In this document: positions 1 through 10,919 of the stretch, piece after piece
How positions within the stretch are numbered: the first letter of the stretch is position 1
Layout of the letters: each line of letters opens with the position of its first letter
DNA from: Wolfiporia cocos
Lineage: Eukaryota; Basidiomycota; Agaricomycetes; Polyporales; Phaeolaceae
Length of the DNA: 64,000 nucleotides
Reading direction: 5' to 3'
NCBI GenBank assembly: GCA_029448655.1
Contig: JACCLO010000005.1
Coordinates: 682,001-746,000 of the forward strand
Program-made: the position numbers and the translations under genes
The notes under the pieces: model-generated
What the model was told of the DNA's origin: nothing
The model's database searches: none
What the model saw: the letters and a program-made list of their open reading frames with translations, nothing else

Positions 1-648
1 GTGGCGGCGTCTTCAGGGCGCATGACGTGAAGCGGTGGTGATGGAGGATGTGAAGAGAAAAGGACTGTGGGTGAGGCACTGGTGCTGAATATGAAACTCA
101 CTCGAACGGAAGCCGGACTGTCCAAAGAAGAAAGACTGCCATCCTCGAGAGGCTGATTCATTGGCCTACGGCCGATCCCTTACACAGCCGGGAGGATGAA
201 TCGATGCCCCCCGGGGCAAATTAAATCATTTTGAAACTGCGAGTTGCCGCGCTCGTTGTACAATTCAGTCCGAGCAACGCAAATACAAAAACATGATGTC
301 TCGGATCATTGGAAGGGCTCCAACGGACAAAAAATGCATGGATGAATGGAATTCAGTCATCCAGCCCGAATCTCACTTAATGCTCAGGTTGCAATTCGTC
401 AAGCTCGATATTGTGGACATTGGGTTCCGATGTGCTACGCTTGTGTTTTCGGCAGTCCCAAACGAGACTAGACATGTACGGCTTCATTCTAGCGAGTTTA
501 ACGGACGCTCCCAGCATCTCCACCACACCTGACGCTCGTGCCACCGAGAATACTATAAGGGATAAGGTACACTATCCAGTCGCGTGATCCTTCTGAGTGT
601 GACTAAAATGCCTTCCATAATCACAGAGACATGCAGAGCTCCTGCAAA

Positions 649-748
649 TTCATGACAGCTACTCGAGAATCATGACAGCCAGGCCGAATTATTGACAGAT
701 GGGCCGAATTGCTGACAGCTGCGCTGAATTGGTGACAGGGAAGCCAAA
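649..748. repeat. Five-copy 20-bp tandem repeat with TGACAG core
   Basis: Five consecutive 20-bp units start at 649, 669, 689, 709 and 729. Every unit has TGACAG at the same offset, while the bases around it vary (catgacag, catgacag, attgacag, gctgacag, ggtgacag). A conserved core in diverged flanks looks more like a protein-binding array than a young satellite. It lies about 390-490 bp upstream of the ATG at 1134. A TALE-type homeodomain factor is one possible reader, by motif resemblance only. Confidence 0.75.
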
Positions 749-1030
749 TGAATTGTGAATTGTTTATGTCTACTGATAACCGCGATAGGATCACGATGTT
801 CGGCGATACAATATATTAGACCCTGCACGAACATCTATCTCGATTTGTGATAAGGTTCAGGGAGCCGAAGGTGTCGCAACAACGAATGGAGAGACATGCA
901 CATGCTAGTTTTCGGATTATGAGCATCTTTCATTATCTCATGGCCTGCTTGTGCGTTGAGAGGAGAAATTGAAGACATCAGGTTGGTCACAGGTACATAC
1001 CGAGAAGCTAGCAAGGCTCAAGCGGTCCCA

Positions 1031-1038
1031 CATATAAG
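1031..1038 (+). promoter_or_regulatory. TATA-like box of the 1134 gene
   Basis: The sequence catataag lies about 100 bp upstream of the ATG at 1134. A CT-rich tract (tttctctccagcgcc) follows at about 1097-1111, as is common near fungal transcription starts. Position and composition are the only evidence. Confidence 0.4.
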
Positions 1039-1133
1039 ACGAGTGTAAGTCAGCCACGTTCGTCAGTCGTCTTCAAGTAAACGGACACGGACTCAGCTTT
1101 CTCTCCAGCGCCACTCTACTAACATCCTACACG

Positions 1134-3553
1134 ATGTCCTTTGAAAGTCTCAGTCACGACGACTATGCTCTCCACTTCCTCAGCAGTCACGATGTCGATG
1201 ATGCGAAGACCTTGGGACTCGAGCTTGATCTCGTTCCATACGTTCATCCCCTGCCCTTTGAGGAAGACTCTGTGAAAGACTCTGAGCAAGACTCAGCCCA
1301 GGACGCAAGGGCGAGCGTCACGGGAGACCCGTTCGCGGCCGTCACCATATCAAATGCCACGAGCACCGTGACAATTAATGTACGCGGTAGAACGTTTATA
1401 GGAGTCTTCAGGCCACCCCGTGGTATGTGGTCGTTGCTGTAGTATTGTACATGATCATAATCCTACATGACTGTTGGTTTCATGCACAGTGGCTATTAAG
1501 GCTCCAACCATATAATATACATGTACAGAAAATCGGTAAATATATGGTATATGGTATATACATGGTATATACATGGTATATACATGGTATACATGGTTTT
1601 CAGACATGAGATTTTGAGGAGATCCTGGCATAGCTATTGTTTTGCTCATATGGTTATGTATATTGTCTCTGCCTTCAGTGACACACTACAGGTATCAGCA
1701 CTTGGCTGATGTGAGGAAAAAACGGGTTCAAATGTTCATAGCAACACCAATAGCAGGGAATGGCTCAGAAATTGTGCACAATGTGCAAGGTGATGAGAAA
1801 CTTGCATGCATTAGCATACACTGCGTGAAGCCGCCGGTTTTCTGACCCCCCGAACTTGGTCAGAACTTGATGATTCTGAACAGATTCTGAGCAAGTTATG
1901 AGGAAATCCCCGGCGATCTACCGAGCATCGTCGAAATCACAGCAGGAATAGGTGCTAATATTCTGAAGCGTTCACGCCCTTACAAGCCAGGGTCTGCACC
2001 AACTGCGGAGTACGTTCGATGCGGCCATAAGTTCGATTAGTACTGACTTGTCTATAGGAATCTATATGGGACAGAATGGGTCGCTCAACATCCAGGAGTG
2101 AAGACTTGTGTGTATAAGAGATACTGGGCACTGCTTCCCGATGCATTCAAGAAGGTGAATAACTACAATCTATGCGATTTATGTTTATTAATATAGGTGC
2201 TGTACGCAAAGCGATACATTGAAAGGGCGGAACAGATGGTGCGTGCTCTCAATTACCGTCACACTAGCTGAGTTGTGATGGGAATTATTATTTTACAGCG
2301 CACGGAGAAGGTGGCACTTCGCCATGCTGACCACGACTAGTGGCTAGAGAGCATAGAATCGACACGAAGTCGAGTTGTTTCGTGCATTATTTTTGCTCAT
2401 GTGCATACACGCATTCCAATGAGCTGCGATTAGTGAGAGAAATGTTGTATTATTTTTCGTGATGAATGGCTGCAATGAGAATGCTGATGCTCCATTATGT
2501 GCTGTGATTCTTGGGGTGAGAGAGGGTGATGCCGTATGATTTGCCATTATGTCGCTCATGATATAATGTGAGGTCGCCGGCGGCCAAGCTTTATGATCTA
2601 CCACTATATCTGATTATATATAATGAGGCAACTAGATATAGGGAGGTCTCATTCATTATATACAAGCCTCACTGAACATATAACGACTTTCTGACCGGCC
2701 GTTAGCTTTTATTGCCATATATGGCTACATAAAGTATTACATAATGCATCTTTACGGGACTTGTCTGTGACTAGCTAGACCGGCAACCGAGATTCTAGGG
2801 CCTCATAATTTGGTCAGAACCTCGTTGGAAACCCACCAGAAACCTCGCCGAAATCGAGCTATTCTGACTATATTCTGGGACCTTGGGAACTTGGTCAGAA
2901 TCTCGTCGTAATCCGCTCAGAATTTGCAGATTCTGATCGAATTCTGAGTGTCAGATAATCGGCGGCTTCACGCAGTGATAATGCATGATGCAATCACTAC
3001 TTTGTGGCATTATATGATATAGCACTTACATAAATGTGATCTTACCTTCCACTACTCAAGAAGCTAATCAAAGTGTATGAGTCATGTCTTGACATCTTCA
3101 CATTTGTGCAGTCACCAAAATGCCTAAATCTCATGACTGCTGCACCATACAATCTGTAAAACACATAACTACTTCAGGTACATCATTTAGAACATCAGCT
3201 GAGAGTCTACTATGATTGCATTCACAATAACCATATACTATGTATATACCATGTATATACCATGTACTCGGCCACATGTAAATACATGTATATAGTATAT
3301 ATAAAAAACCATGTATACATGGTATATACATTATATGGTTGGAGCCTTAGTGGCTATCCAGGACATGAACGGAAGGCCTGCAACTCTCTTCTATCGCGGC
3401 AATCCTCCCCTTGATGCCAATCAGTTCTGGATCCAGCAGTACTCTCTCCGCGGGTCCGGACAACCTGGCCGAGTTGTTATAGAGTTGTACTCAAACAACA
3501 GGATTGCAGCTGTGGTGGGTGAACCGGTCGACATCTGTCTACTGTATAACTGA
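1134..3553 (+). CDS. Hypothetical 163-residue protein, gene split by a hAT element
   Basis: I do not recognise the family. Exon 1 (1134-1422) encodes an acidic N-terminal half and ends in frame at donor GTATGT. The original intron was 1423-1489 with acceptor CAG. The second exon, which starts TGGCTATCC, now lies at 3351-3553 because a 1,853-bp hAT-type element was inserted exactly at the exon start. The 8-bp duplication GTGGCTAT means that the element's last bases TTA plus the duplicated G form a new AG at 3349-3350. Splicing 1422 to 3351 would give the same 163-residue product (492 nt), ending at the stop at 3551-3553. The second half is rich in predicted beta strands (LFYRGNPPL, RVVIELY, CLLYN). 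A TATA-like box lies upstream. Whether the enlarged 1.93-kb intron is spliced cannot be told from sequence. Confidence 0.65.
1540..1597. repeat. Subterminal repeats of the hAT element, left
   Basis: About four to five copies of an 11-13 bp unit, catggtatatac, run in tandem 43 bp inside the left end. The right-hand counterpart at 3230-3330 is inverted. They are probably transposase-binding repeats or a microsatellite grown from them. Confidence 0.6.
3225..3335. repeat. Subterminal repeats of the hAT element, right
   Basis: Copies of gtatataccatg and related words (tatgtatataccatgtata, atgtatacatggtatata) lie just inside the right end, in reverse orientation to those at 1540-1597. Confidence 0.55.
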
Positions 3554-3717
3554 TGTCTTTGGTGCGCCATCGGCTCTGCAATAACTCAGTGCAAAAGTAA
3601 GCCTCTATCAGAAAGCATCACCACATCATTCTCACTTTCACCCTTCTTCAGCCAACGACGACAATACAGGTGCTCCCGGCCAGGGAAGATGGAACTGAGT
3701 GTGCTTCATGGTGTCGC

Positions 3718-4014
3718 ATGCATATTGATGCTGGGCACTGTAATCGCATTTCGTTATCTACAGAATACGTTGTATGTCACATCACTTCCGAGATTCAGCA
3801 GGCATACGCTATTGCTCTGCCCAAGGCCCACGTTGAATATTCTGGCCTGTATATGTACCAGGAGGAAAGAGAATGCTATAACTACATCCTCGACGCTTGC
3901 CAGCCATATTTGCTCGTGAAATACGAAACCAGAGGCCAAGTGCCTACGAGCTTCTCGTATGGTGCTTTAGCATCTGGCGACATCAGTCGACGCGTCTTGC
4001 GTCTGAAGATCTGA
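3718..4014 (+). CDS. Possible 98-residue open frame or gene remnant
   Basis: An open frame without a recognised domain begins at the ATG at 3718; it extends upstream without ATG to a potential splice acceptor (acaatacag) at 3661-3669. It contains a patch (EYSGLYMYQEERECYNYIL) that looks protein-like. It ends 300 bp before the left end of the Plavaka element. It could be the 3' remainder of a gene disturbed by transposon insertion, or chance. Confidence 0.2.
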   Translation: MHIDAGHCNRISLSTEYVVCHITSEIQQAYAIALPKAHVEYSGLYMYQEERECYNYILDACQPYLLVKYETRGQVPTSFSYGALASGDISRRVLRLKI

Positions 4015-4367
4015 AGGGCTGGACCTTCCCCCACTCAACTGGGATCCTGAAATTTCTGGAATGCAATCTGATTGTCACGGGCAACTTGTGCTTTCATCAA
4101 GCAAGACGTCCCACCTGTGGTTTTCGACCCCCGGGTAAGCAATGTTCCCTACCATTACCGGCACTCACCTAGACCACCACCACGATACTTAACCCAAGTA
4201 CGACCCTCACCTCCACCCTACTCTTATACACGTAACTCGTTACTTCCACTACGGCTCTCGTTAGCTGCCGCACATGTACATAGTTCACTGACTGCGGGAT
4301 ATAAATGTAGAGTTTCAGTCAATTATCTTAATCTGCCAACTGCCCTTCGCTTAAGAAATCGCAGTTG

Positions 4368-5072
4368 TGTCAGGATTTAAGAACCAATCATAATAAATTC
4401 CAAACCAATCCACATTCCAAACAGTTCAATCCAATAATAACTCAGTTCTATCTGAACCCTCCAATAAAAATCCATAAAACAATAGCACCGATAAATTCAT
4501 TTATAACAGAAGCCCCAAGAAGACGAACTAATAAACTCCATACCACTATCACAACATAACAGAAGCCCTAGGAAACATTCTAATAATCCCAGTACCACAA
4601 GGCTACCACAAGGCGACATTCAAACATAAGGTTTAACAAGTTCCTGATCTTCCAGAGATATATTTAGTCAAAAGCCACACAAGAACTAATTCCGCTTCTT
4701 TCATCAATTTACACTTCACAGAAGCATTCCTGAGAATATCAGAACCACCTATACATTCCAGGAAGCATTCATATAATTCTACCTCAATCACATATCAGGG
4801 ATCAGTAGAACACACATGGTTACCACACATCGTAGATCCCAGTCATATTACATCCGCCACAAATCCCAGAAACCCTTGACAAAGGTCTAACAAAGTCTAT
4901 TTGCCTTAGTTCACTACCCAGACACCGCTAAACCATTACAGGTATGTGAGATACATAGGGACACACACAGACCCATGTATATATAGTAGAAACCCACCAA
5001 GTCTGATCCTCAGCTTGGTTTTAATCAAGTAACATCCTACTCAGTCCTCTTGTGTCTGGGCTCGGTCTGACA
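4368..5072 (+). mobile_element. Solo LTR, 705 bp, target duplication AGTTG
   Basis: It starts TGTCAG and ends CTGACA, flanked by AGTTG at 4363-4367 and 5073-5077. The uninterrupted site is seen in the right terminal repeat (reverse complement of 14740-14770), so the insertion is verified within the window. A TATA-like tatatata lies near 4978. Orientation is tentatively plus from this TATA. TG...CA ends and a 5-bp duplication identify an LTR; no internal retrotransposon sequence remains. Confidence 0.88.
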
Positions 5073-5141
5073 AGTTGCGAGCTAGGTTTGCACAAGATTA
5101 ATCTGCTAACTTTGGCAGATTAATCTACTGTGACAATAAAA

Positions 5142-5228
5142 TGGTACATTTAGGATTCGAACCAAGGACCTTAGCACAGATGAGAATATTAGCATCACAG
5201 CATAATTAGCCAGCTGAGCCATAGTGGC
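5142..5228 (-). other. tRNA-like sequence in the left terminal repeat
   Basis: Read on the minus strand it has a perfect A box (tggctcagctgg) and a perfect B box (ggttcgaatcc) followed by ...tgtacca. The T-stem and acceptor stem do not pair well and the spacing is long, so it is not a functional tRNA gene. It could act as a Pol III promoter or be a tRNA-derived SINE captured by the transposon end. Confidence 0.65.
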
Positions 5229-5234
5229 AACAAT

Positions 5235-6321
5235 TACTCTTGACCAATCAAAATATATATAACGCAAATTTCACACACAATTTCCGCAAATCATCAAGGC
5301 AACTAACTGCTACAACAAGCATACAGAAATCAATGATAGTAGTAGCTTGATTTACCATGCTTGACCTGGAGCAACTCACAATGGGAAAGCTGAATACACT
5401 GGAATCACAGGTCTTTAGAGGCAGATTCATTTGTATTTGTGTTACATCAGCAAAAAAGCAGGATAAATGTATGTGCATATAAGGCATGCAGGTGTTTGCA
5501 ACAGTTTGAGTGTTATGTATGCATATGTAAGGCATCACATGCCACCACAATGGTTGCGACAACTTGCATGTCCTCAAATGTATCATAGGTATAATATATG
5601 AGCATGTGTGTGCATATATGCGACTCGATGATACATGGAGGACTTGTATTACTATATCTTGTTGATACATGTAGTCTCAGATATCAGATGCGTATATAAT
5701 TGGTTCACAGTGCTGCATCCTGGATGCTTTAACATATAAGTGCATCATAATATTGCATGCGCATATATGATGCATACATCACTACCATATGCCCATATAT
5801 GCTAAGAACAAATAGTGTCGGTGATGCTCGGTTTACCGGGCATTGAAATATACACTGGGGTACTAAATGAGAAAGATTACTAACTATCTTATGACTTATG
5901 AAATAAAACTAATAGAAAGAAAGCTGTAAGCAGATCATGCCACTATTATGCTATAGCATATCTTACCGGGTCATACATCTGTGTTTCGAGGATCGGCCGG
6001 GCATTGAAGTCTATGACGCGGACACGTGACGATTTCCCGCGCGTCGAGACGCGTCAAACGCGCCGGTGGCTGAGCTTTCCAATTGACATCTGAACTCGTT
6101 ATTGCTATAGCTTGACGAGGTCTTGACGGATTTGGGCGATATTGATATGCCTGTAATCGTATAGTCAATCTGTATTATTCAATAGCTTTGGTTACATTAA
6201 TAATTAAGTTCTTCTGGCAATATGCACGTTAGCAAGGCCTGGCTATATTCCTGACTACTTTAGTGCGTCAATCCGTTCATAGCTACTTACACACATTACA
6301 ACAGTGACTGAATAAAATTTC
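5235..6321. other. Left subterminal region of the Plavaka element
   Basis: Non-coding. The stretch 5235-5444 is kept nearly unchanged in the deletion derivative (20270-20484), which suggests that it is needed in cis for transposition. The rest is AT-rich with many gcatatatg and catatatg words. No gene is seen. Confidence 0.6.
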
Positions 6322-9300
6322 TCAGAGATCCCCAAATCCTACATCATAGTTTATGTACAGGTCATCATCATTCTCACCATCCTCAGCCCCGAGTGCCCCA
6401 TGTTCTGCAGCCAGTATTGTTTCAATGTCTTCATCCTCCTCCTCCTCCTCCTCCTCATTTTCCCCCCCATTCCCCTCCTCATTTTCATCATAAATATCTT
6501 CATCCTCACCTTCGTCACTGCTGCTCCCTATATTCTCCTCGTTGCCCTCACTGCCATCCTCATCCTTCATTCGTACTTCATCTTCCACTTCCTCTGTGCC
6601 ATTAATTTTTCCTCGCTGATCCCATGGTGGCTGCAACTGTTCCAATAAGTCCCATAAATCTTTATGACCAATCCCACCACCATGGAATCTCATAAACATA
6701 TCCCTATCAACAAAGCTATTTCGACTTCATCAATGAAGTGCATGCAAAAAGCCATACAACTCACATATTGACATAGTAGTAGCACCAGTCCTCATCATTG
6801 TCATGATCTTGACGAGCAATTGAGGGTGGTAGATGTTGTGTAGTTCGGCCATGTGCAAAGGCAGGAATTATATGAACAGCTCGTATTACTTCATTGGGGT
6901 CAAGAAACCCAAAAGCTCCAGGTTGAGTGCTGTCCAGAAATCCTACTCGAGGAAGACGGCGATCCTTCCAGCCTGATTTATAGGATAAATCACGACCGAA
7001 CCAGTGCACCCATAGAATGTCCATGCGCTGGATGTCAGAGTTGCTTGACTGAGGGCCCAAATGCCTGACATCCAAGTGGAATACTCCAATAATCCGTCCA
7101 TACCAGTATGGGTGCCAGTCATCGCTATTGTCATCCTCATTTGAGCGCACCATGATGTCAGGATGTGTCCGAGGGTTAACTGAATCAGTACACCGGTGAA
7201 GATCATAGGTGGTGTAGTTGAACCGTATGACCTTGTGGCGGTACATGCGGTTGTTTACTATCGCCACAGTGGCACGATCACGAGATGTAAAGTTGTATTC
7301 ATCTCCACTATAAGTTCTTCTGAGTAATCGTGCAAGGAGGTGGTCAATCAAGTCAGGATAAAAGTCCTGAACAATCAAATCAGTAAATGTCCATTCATGA
7401 GCAATATAATATCTTACGGTTACTGCATGATCCCCCTGATGCTCTGACAGCCACTGTATGAGATCATGGTGATAACGCCGTTCCTCGGAGACTTGATAGT
7501 GTGCTGAGGGTGACATTTTTGGAAGGGCTTCGGGTTCTGTAAATTCAACGACGGCAGGTGCCCTGAGCCGTCTAGAATTAATTTTCTCAGAAGGCTCATG
7601 CTGCTGTGGCACTATGGTTAATTCGACAGCTGATGTTGTAGCTGAAGTACCCGGAGTAGCTGAGCTAACAGGTCCTGTTCCTGTCTGCTATGCTCTGAGG
7701 GCTTCTTGAAGACGCCTCTCACGAAGCCTAATTTGATTGAGAAGCCGCTCTCGCTGGGAATGACGAGCAATTTGCTTCTCAAATTTGTGTTTGTTCGTCC
7801 GGGCATAAAAGCGCTTTACACGCTTGTGCTCTTGTTCACCCTGGAAATAACAGAACATGAGCTCAAGTTCTTATATCAAATATAAACACTTTACAATCTG
7901 AGTAGTATAATTGTCAGTAGTTCCAAAGGCACGGATGGAGCTGACATAGTCCCCTAAGAAATGTAACTTGACAGTGGAGAGACTAAAGGTCTTGAATTTT
8001 GCGCCATTATTCCGACTTCCCCCTTGCGAAGTAGAAGACTGTGCCCTGTCTTTGCCTTTGTTGTATGCCTTCCTTCCTGCAACTTTGCGATGACGAGCTG
8101 TTTCTTCATTTGGAAGCTCGCGCGTTATGAATTTGGTGCATGTCTTCTTGACAAATTGGCGTAAGCTGCATCCAAGCATGGAGGTACAACCTTCAAAGAA
8201 GTCTAGGGTTTTGTCTGTATGCATCCGCAATTTTGCATATGCATGCCACATGGCTAGGGTGAATAATAAGTCATGTATAACCTCATTATGTGGCGAGGGA
8301 AGAAGATCCTCGAATACTGGAATTGCGCACTGACTTCAAAGTTAGTCCAATAGATATAGGTTCAAATTGGGGCTGGATCATACCTGAAGTAGATCTTCAA
8401 AATCGCGTGCTGCAAGCTTCTTCATACCCGATGCATTGTTATTAAATTTACGTATGGTATCCCTTCCAAATGTAGGAACGTTGCGATATCTGAATAATAA
8501 TTGATCAACCGTTGTATTAAGTCATAGTATGTGAGTGTTACCTTTCATTCAGTGACTGAATAGGACCATCACCATAGGCATACAAAATACGTAGAAGGTG
8601 TGTGAATGTAGCCTTCCAAACTCCAAGTTCAAATTCATGCAGTTGGTCTACAACAAGCATCGAAAAGTAGTTGAATCCAGAGCTCAAGAGCCGCTCAGAG
8701 AATGCGTTCTATAATAAGTGAGCATGGCGACAAGTAATAATAAATACTAATACATACTCGAACCATGGTAAGTGACTGCTTCTCCAGTGTCCCCTTGGTA
8801 CGTTCACTTGTGAGACTCCATCCACGGTCAAATATCCAGGTGCGTGCTGTCTCAACTTGTTTTTGATGGGCAGGACTGTCTTCTCGCAAGTGCTGTCGGC
8901 GTTGCATGTCAGCATTTGTGCCAATTGCACTTATATACTTCGTCTCTGTCAAACAGCGTGGGCAGGGGCAACGTCCTAAGTATTTGATACAGGCAATTAG
9001 CACTCTATAGGAGTATACATTAGCAAATGTAAAAGTGAACAAGCTATTGACATACTTTTCAGGATAGTCCGCTGAGTAGGTAAAAAATCGAGGGTAGAGG
9101 CGTCGTACTATACCATCAGCACATAGCACAATAATGCCATGCCTATATGCATGCATGAACTCCTCATCCAAAAAAAGACGCCATGTAGCTTGATATAGTT
9201 CGCGTCGAGTAAATGTAAATAAATCTGCAGGGGCAGGTCGACCATATACCCTAGTATAAATGGTCTGGAACCATTCCGGTAGCTAGACATAGTCAGATAA

Positions 9301-10919
9301 GCTACTTTCATAGAGTATCAGTACTCACAGATGGGATATATGCTGCATGATGTGATGCAAACTGAGTAGGTTTGCCACGTTCATATTTTGATTGATTTCC
9401 AAAATATACATATATAGGCCAGAGGGATGCGGTGCCAAAGTCTGCAAGATGGGTAGAATCTGACCAGAGCATCATAGCTGCTATTGCCCTTTCAAGCTCG
9501 CAGCCAGGTTCACAAGGTTGGCTCTGGAGTCTCTCATTCTCCTCGATGAAGGCATCACAGTGAAAAAGCTCGGAATATACACGAATTGATGAGCCCTCTG
9601 GATCCTTCGGATCTGTCCATTGAAGTCGAAATGGTGTATAGTGCCAGTTCGCTGCAGCAGGAGATGTGAAGGCATTCTTGATAATTTGAGTAAGTGGGCG
9701 GTAATGAACTCCTGGTACCGCCAAAGTTTTTGCATTCTCCTCTGGTTGCTGGACACCATCAGCTGGCATGGGAATATGTAGTGTAGCCTCTCGCCATCCA
9801 TCAGCAGCTGAGAATATCTCAGTGCTTGTCTGCTTGTCGATGTAAGTGTCCATTCGCTTCCGCTCACGAGATGCACCCAAGTAATCCTTTAGGTGAGTGA
9901 GTGAAAAATCTGGTGCTTGTAGAACATCGTTGACAAGACTATCAAGCCTGGAATCAGAACCTGAATTGGACCCTACAGCATAGTCCCACTGCATCAGGCG
10001 GTATAAGCTTGGATTAGGAAATGGGGCATAGAATGTCTTCTGGGCATCTAGAACCGAGTTCATACTGCCAAGTCCTGACCACCAGTTGCCAGGTTGTTGA
10101 TATGCAGCCTGTGAAGCAGGAGAGTCACAAACAGATATTAAGGTTGTCACCTCCTCAGGGTCACGAGAAGGGAGATGGGTGTATGAGCGGTACAGCCCAA
10201 ATGAATTGGGCAGGCTATTGGTGCAAGAGCTGAATGTATTTGTAAGTGAAATGGAGGGTCTTGCATCAGAGATCTCAGAGGTGGGGTTCTGGGAATTTAC
10301 AGAGGAATTGTGAGAGGGTATGCCAGGATTAGGAATTTGTGATTCAGAGGTACTGGGTTCATGGCCCGGGGCGACAGAATTAATTGAGGAATCAGGATGT
10401 GTCACTGTTGGTTTGTATGCAGAAGTTGACTGTAGTGAGAAATATGATGGAAGAGCACTCGCAGATGAAGGTACAAAATCATTGAAGGCTTTCGGCAGGC
10501 GGCGAGCACGGAGAGGTCTGCCGGTCTGTGAGACTGGAGGTAGTGGATCTGGGTTTTTTTCTATTGGTTGCATAGAGTCCATAATATCATGACCAGGATC
10601 CTACATAATTTCCTTCCTTGTGAGTCTCATAGAAAGACTTCAATGTCAATTTTAGAAGCAACTAGCTCACCGGGACATTGGCTTCAATCTGGAGTGGCTC
10701 CCCAAAGGAAGCATCTGAGATTGCAGCTGGAATAGGCTCATGAGATAAATCTATATGTTTCCGCTTTGATTTATCCTGCAAATCTAATTGAATTTTTCGC
10801 TTGAGAGTGTCCAAGCGCTGCATCTGCTTATCGCGTTCATGGCAGGACTTCCGATGCACAGTGAGTCCCCGCTCTGAGTTGAATTCCCGTTCACATGCTG
10901 AGCAGATGAATTTGGGCAT
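6322..10919 (-). CDS. Plavaka-type transposase (CACTA-like DDE), one in-frame TAG
   Basis: Nine exons on the minus strand: 10671-10919, 9329-10600, 9056-9282, 8758-9004, 8542-8708, 8384-8489, 7895-8329, 6765-7840, 6322-6703 (4,161 nt, about 1,386 codons). It begins with a C2H2 zinc finger (FICSACEREF...HRKSCH). The family's hallmark blocks follow in order: LWSDSTHLADFG, YFGNQSKYERGKPTQ, LCADGIVRRLYPRFFTYSAD, CPCPRC, VVDQLHEFELGVWKATFTHL, RVKRFYARTNK, RFNYTTYD, LWVHWFGRDL, and a glutamate-rich tail. The aspartates of SDSTHL and VDQLHE are likely catalytic. A single TAG at 7690-7688 (exon 8, 51st codon) interrupts an otherwise open frame; I could not place an intron that removes it. As written, the protein would lose its last approximately 436 residues. 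The protein excises and inserts the element in the nucleus. Confidence 0.88.

Larger units (their letters stand above)
1..1133. other. Upstream region, no gene recognised
   Basis: No convincing coding region is seen here. A 79-codon open frame at 293-532 on the plus strand has no recognisable domain and no clear exon neighbours. The stretch holds a 20-bp tandem repeat at 649-748 and a TATA-like box at 1031, both listed separately, and probably serves as the promoter region of the gene starting at 1134. Confidence 0.5.
1497..3349. mobile_element. Non-autonomous hAT-type element, 1,853 bp
   Basis: The ends are inverted repeats: TAAGGCTCCAACCATATAA at the left and its near-perfect reverse complement ending GGAGCCTTA at the right. 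They are flanked by identical 8-bp direct repeats GTGGCTAT at 1489-1496 and 3350-3357. The 8-bp duplication fits the hAT pattern nTnnnnAn. Short repeats of the type catggtatatac lie just inside both ends in opposite orientation, as subterminal transposase-binding repeats do. No transposase reading frame was found inside, so the element is non-autonomous. Between about 1860 and 2960 the interior contains several near-palindromic stretches of the form ttctgancnaattctga. Confidence 0.85.
4312..5234. repeat. Left terminal inverted repeat of the Plavaka element, interrupted by a solo LTR
   Basis: The outer part is 4312-4367 and the inner part 5078-5234. Joined at the AGTTG that flanks the LTR, they match the reverse complement of 14595-14804 closely. 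The repeat includes a tRNA-like stretch and a short hairpin formed by CAACTGC and GCAGTTG about 20 bp apart. Confidence 0.8.

Noticed and set aside
640..760. CRISPR-like array from regularly spaced TGACAG repeats
   Set aside because: The unit is 20 bp in total, without repeat and spacer division, and the genome is eukaryotic.
4312..5234. Ends of a canonical CACTA element (gccactatgg / catagtggc at 5226 and cactgtagc at 14599)
   Set aside because: These words lie at the inner side of the terminal repeats and face outwards; the homology continues about 200 bp further out, so they are not the termini.
6393..6648. Plus-strand proline- and leucine-rich frames
   Set aside because: Antisense to the glutamate-rich tail of the transposase.
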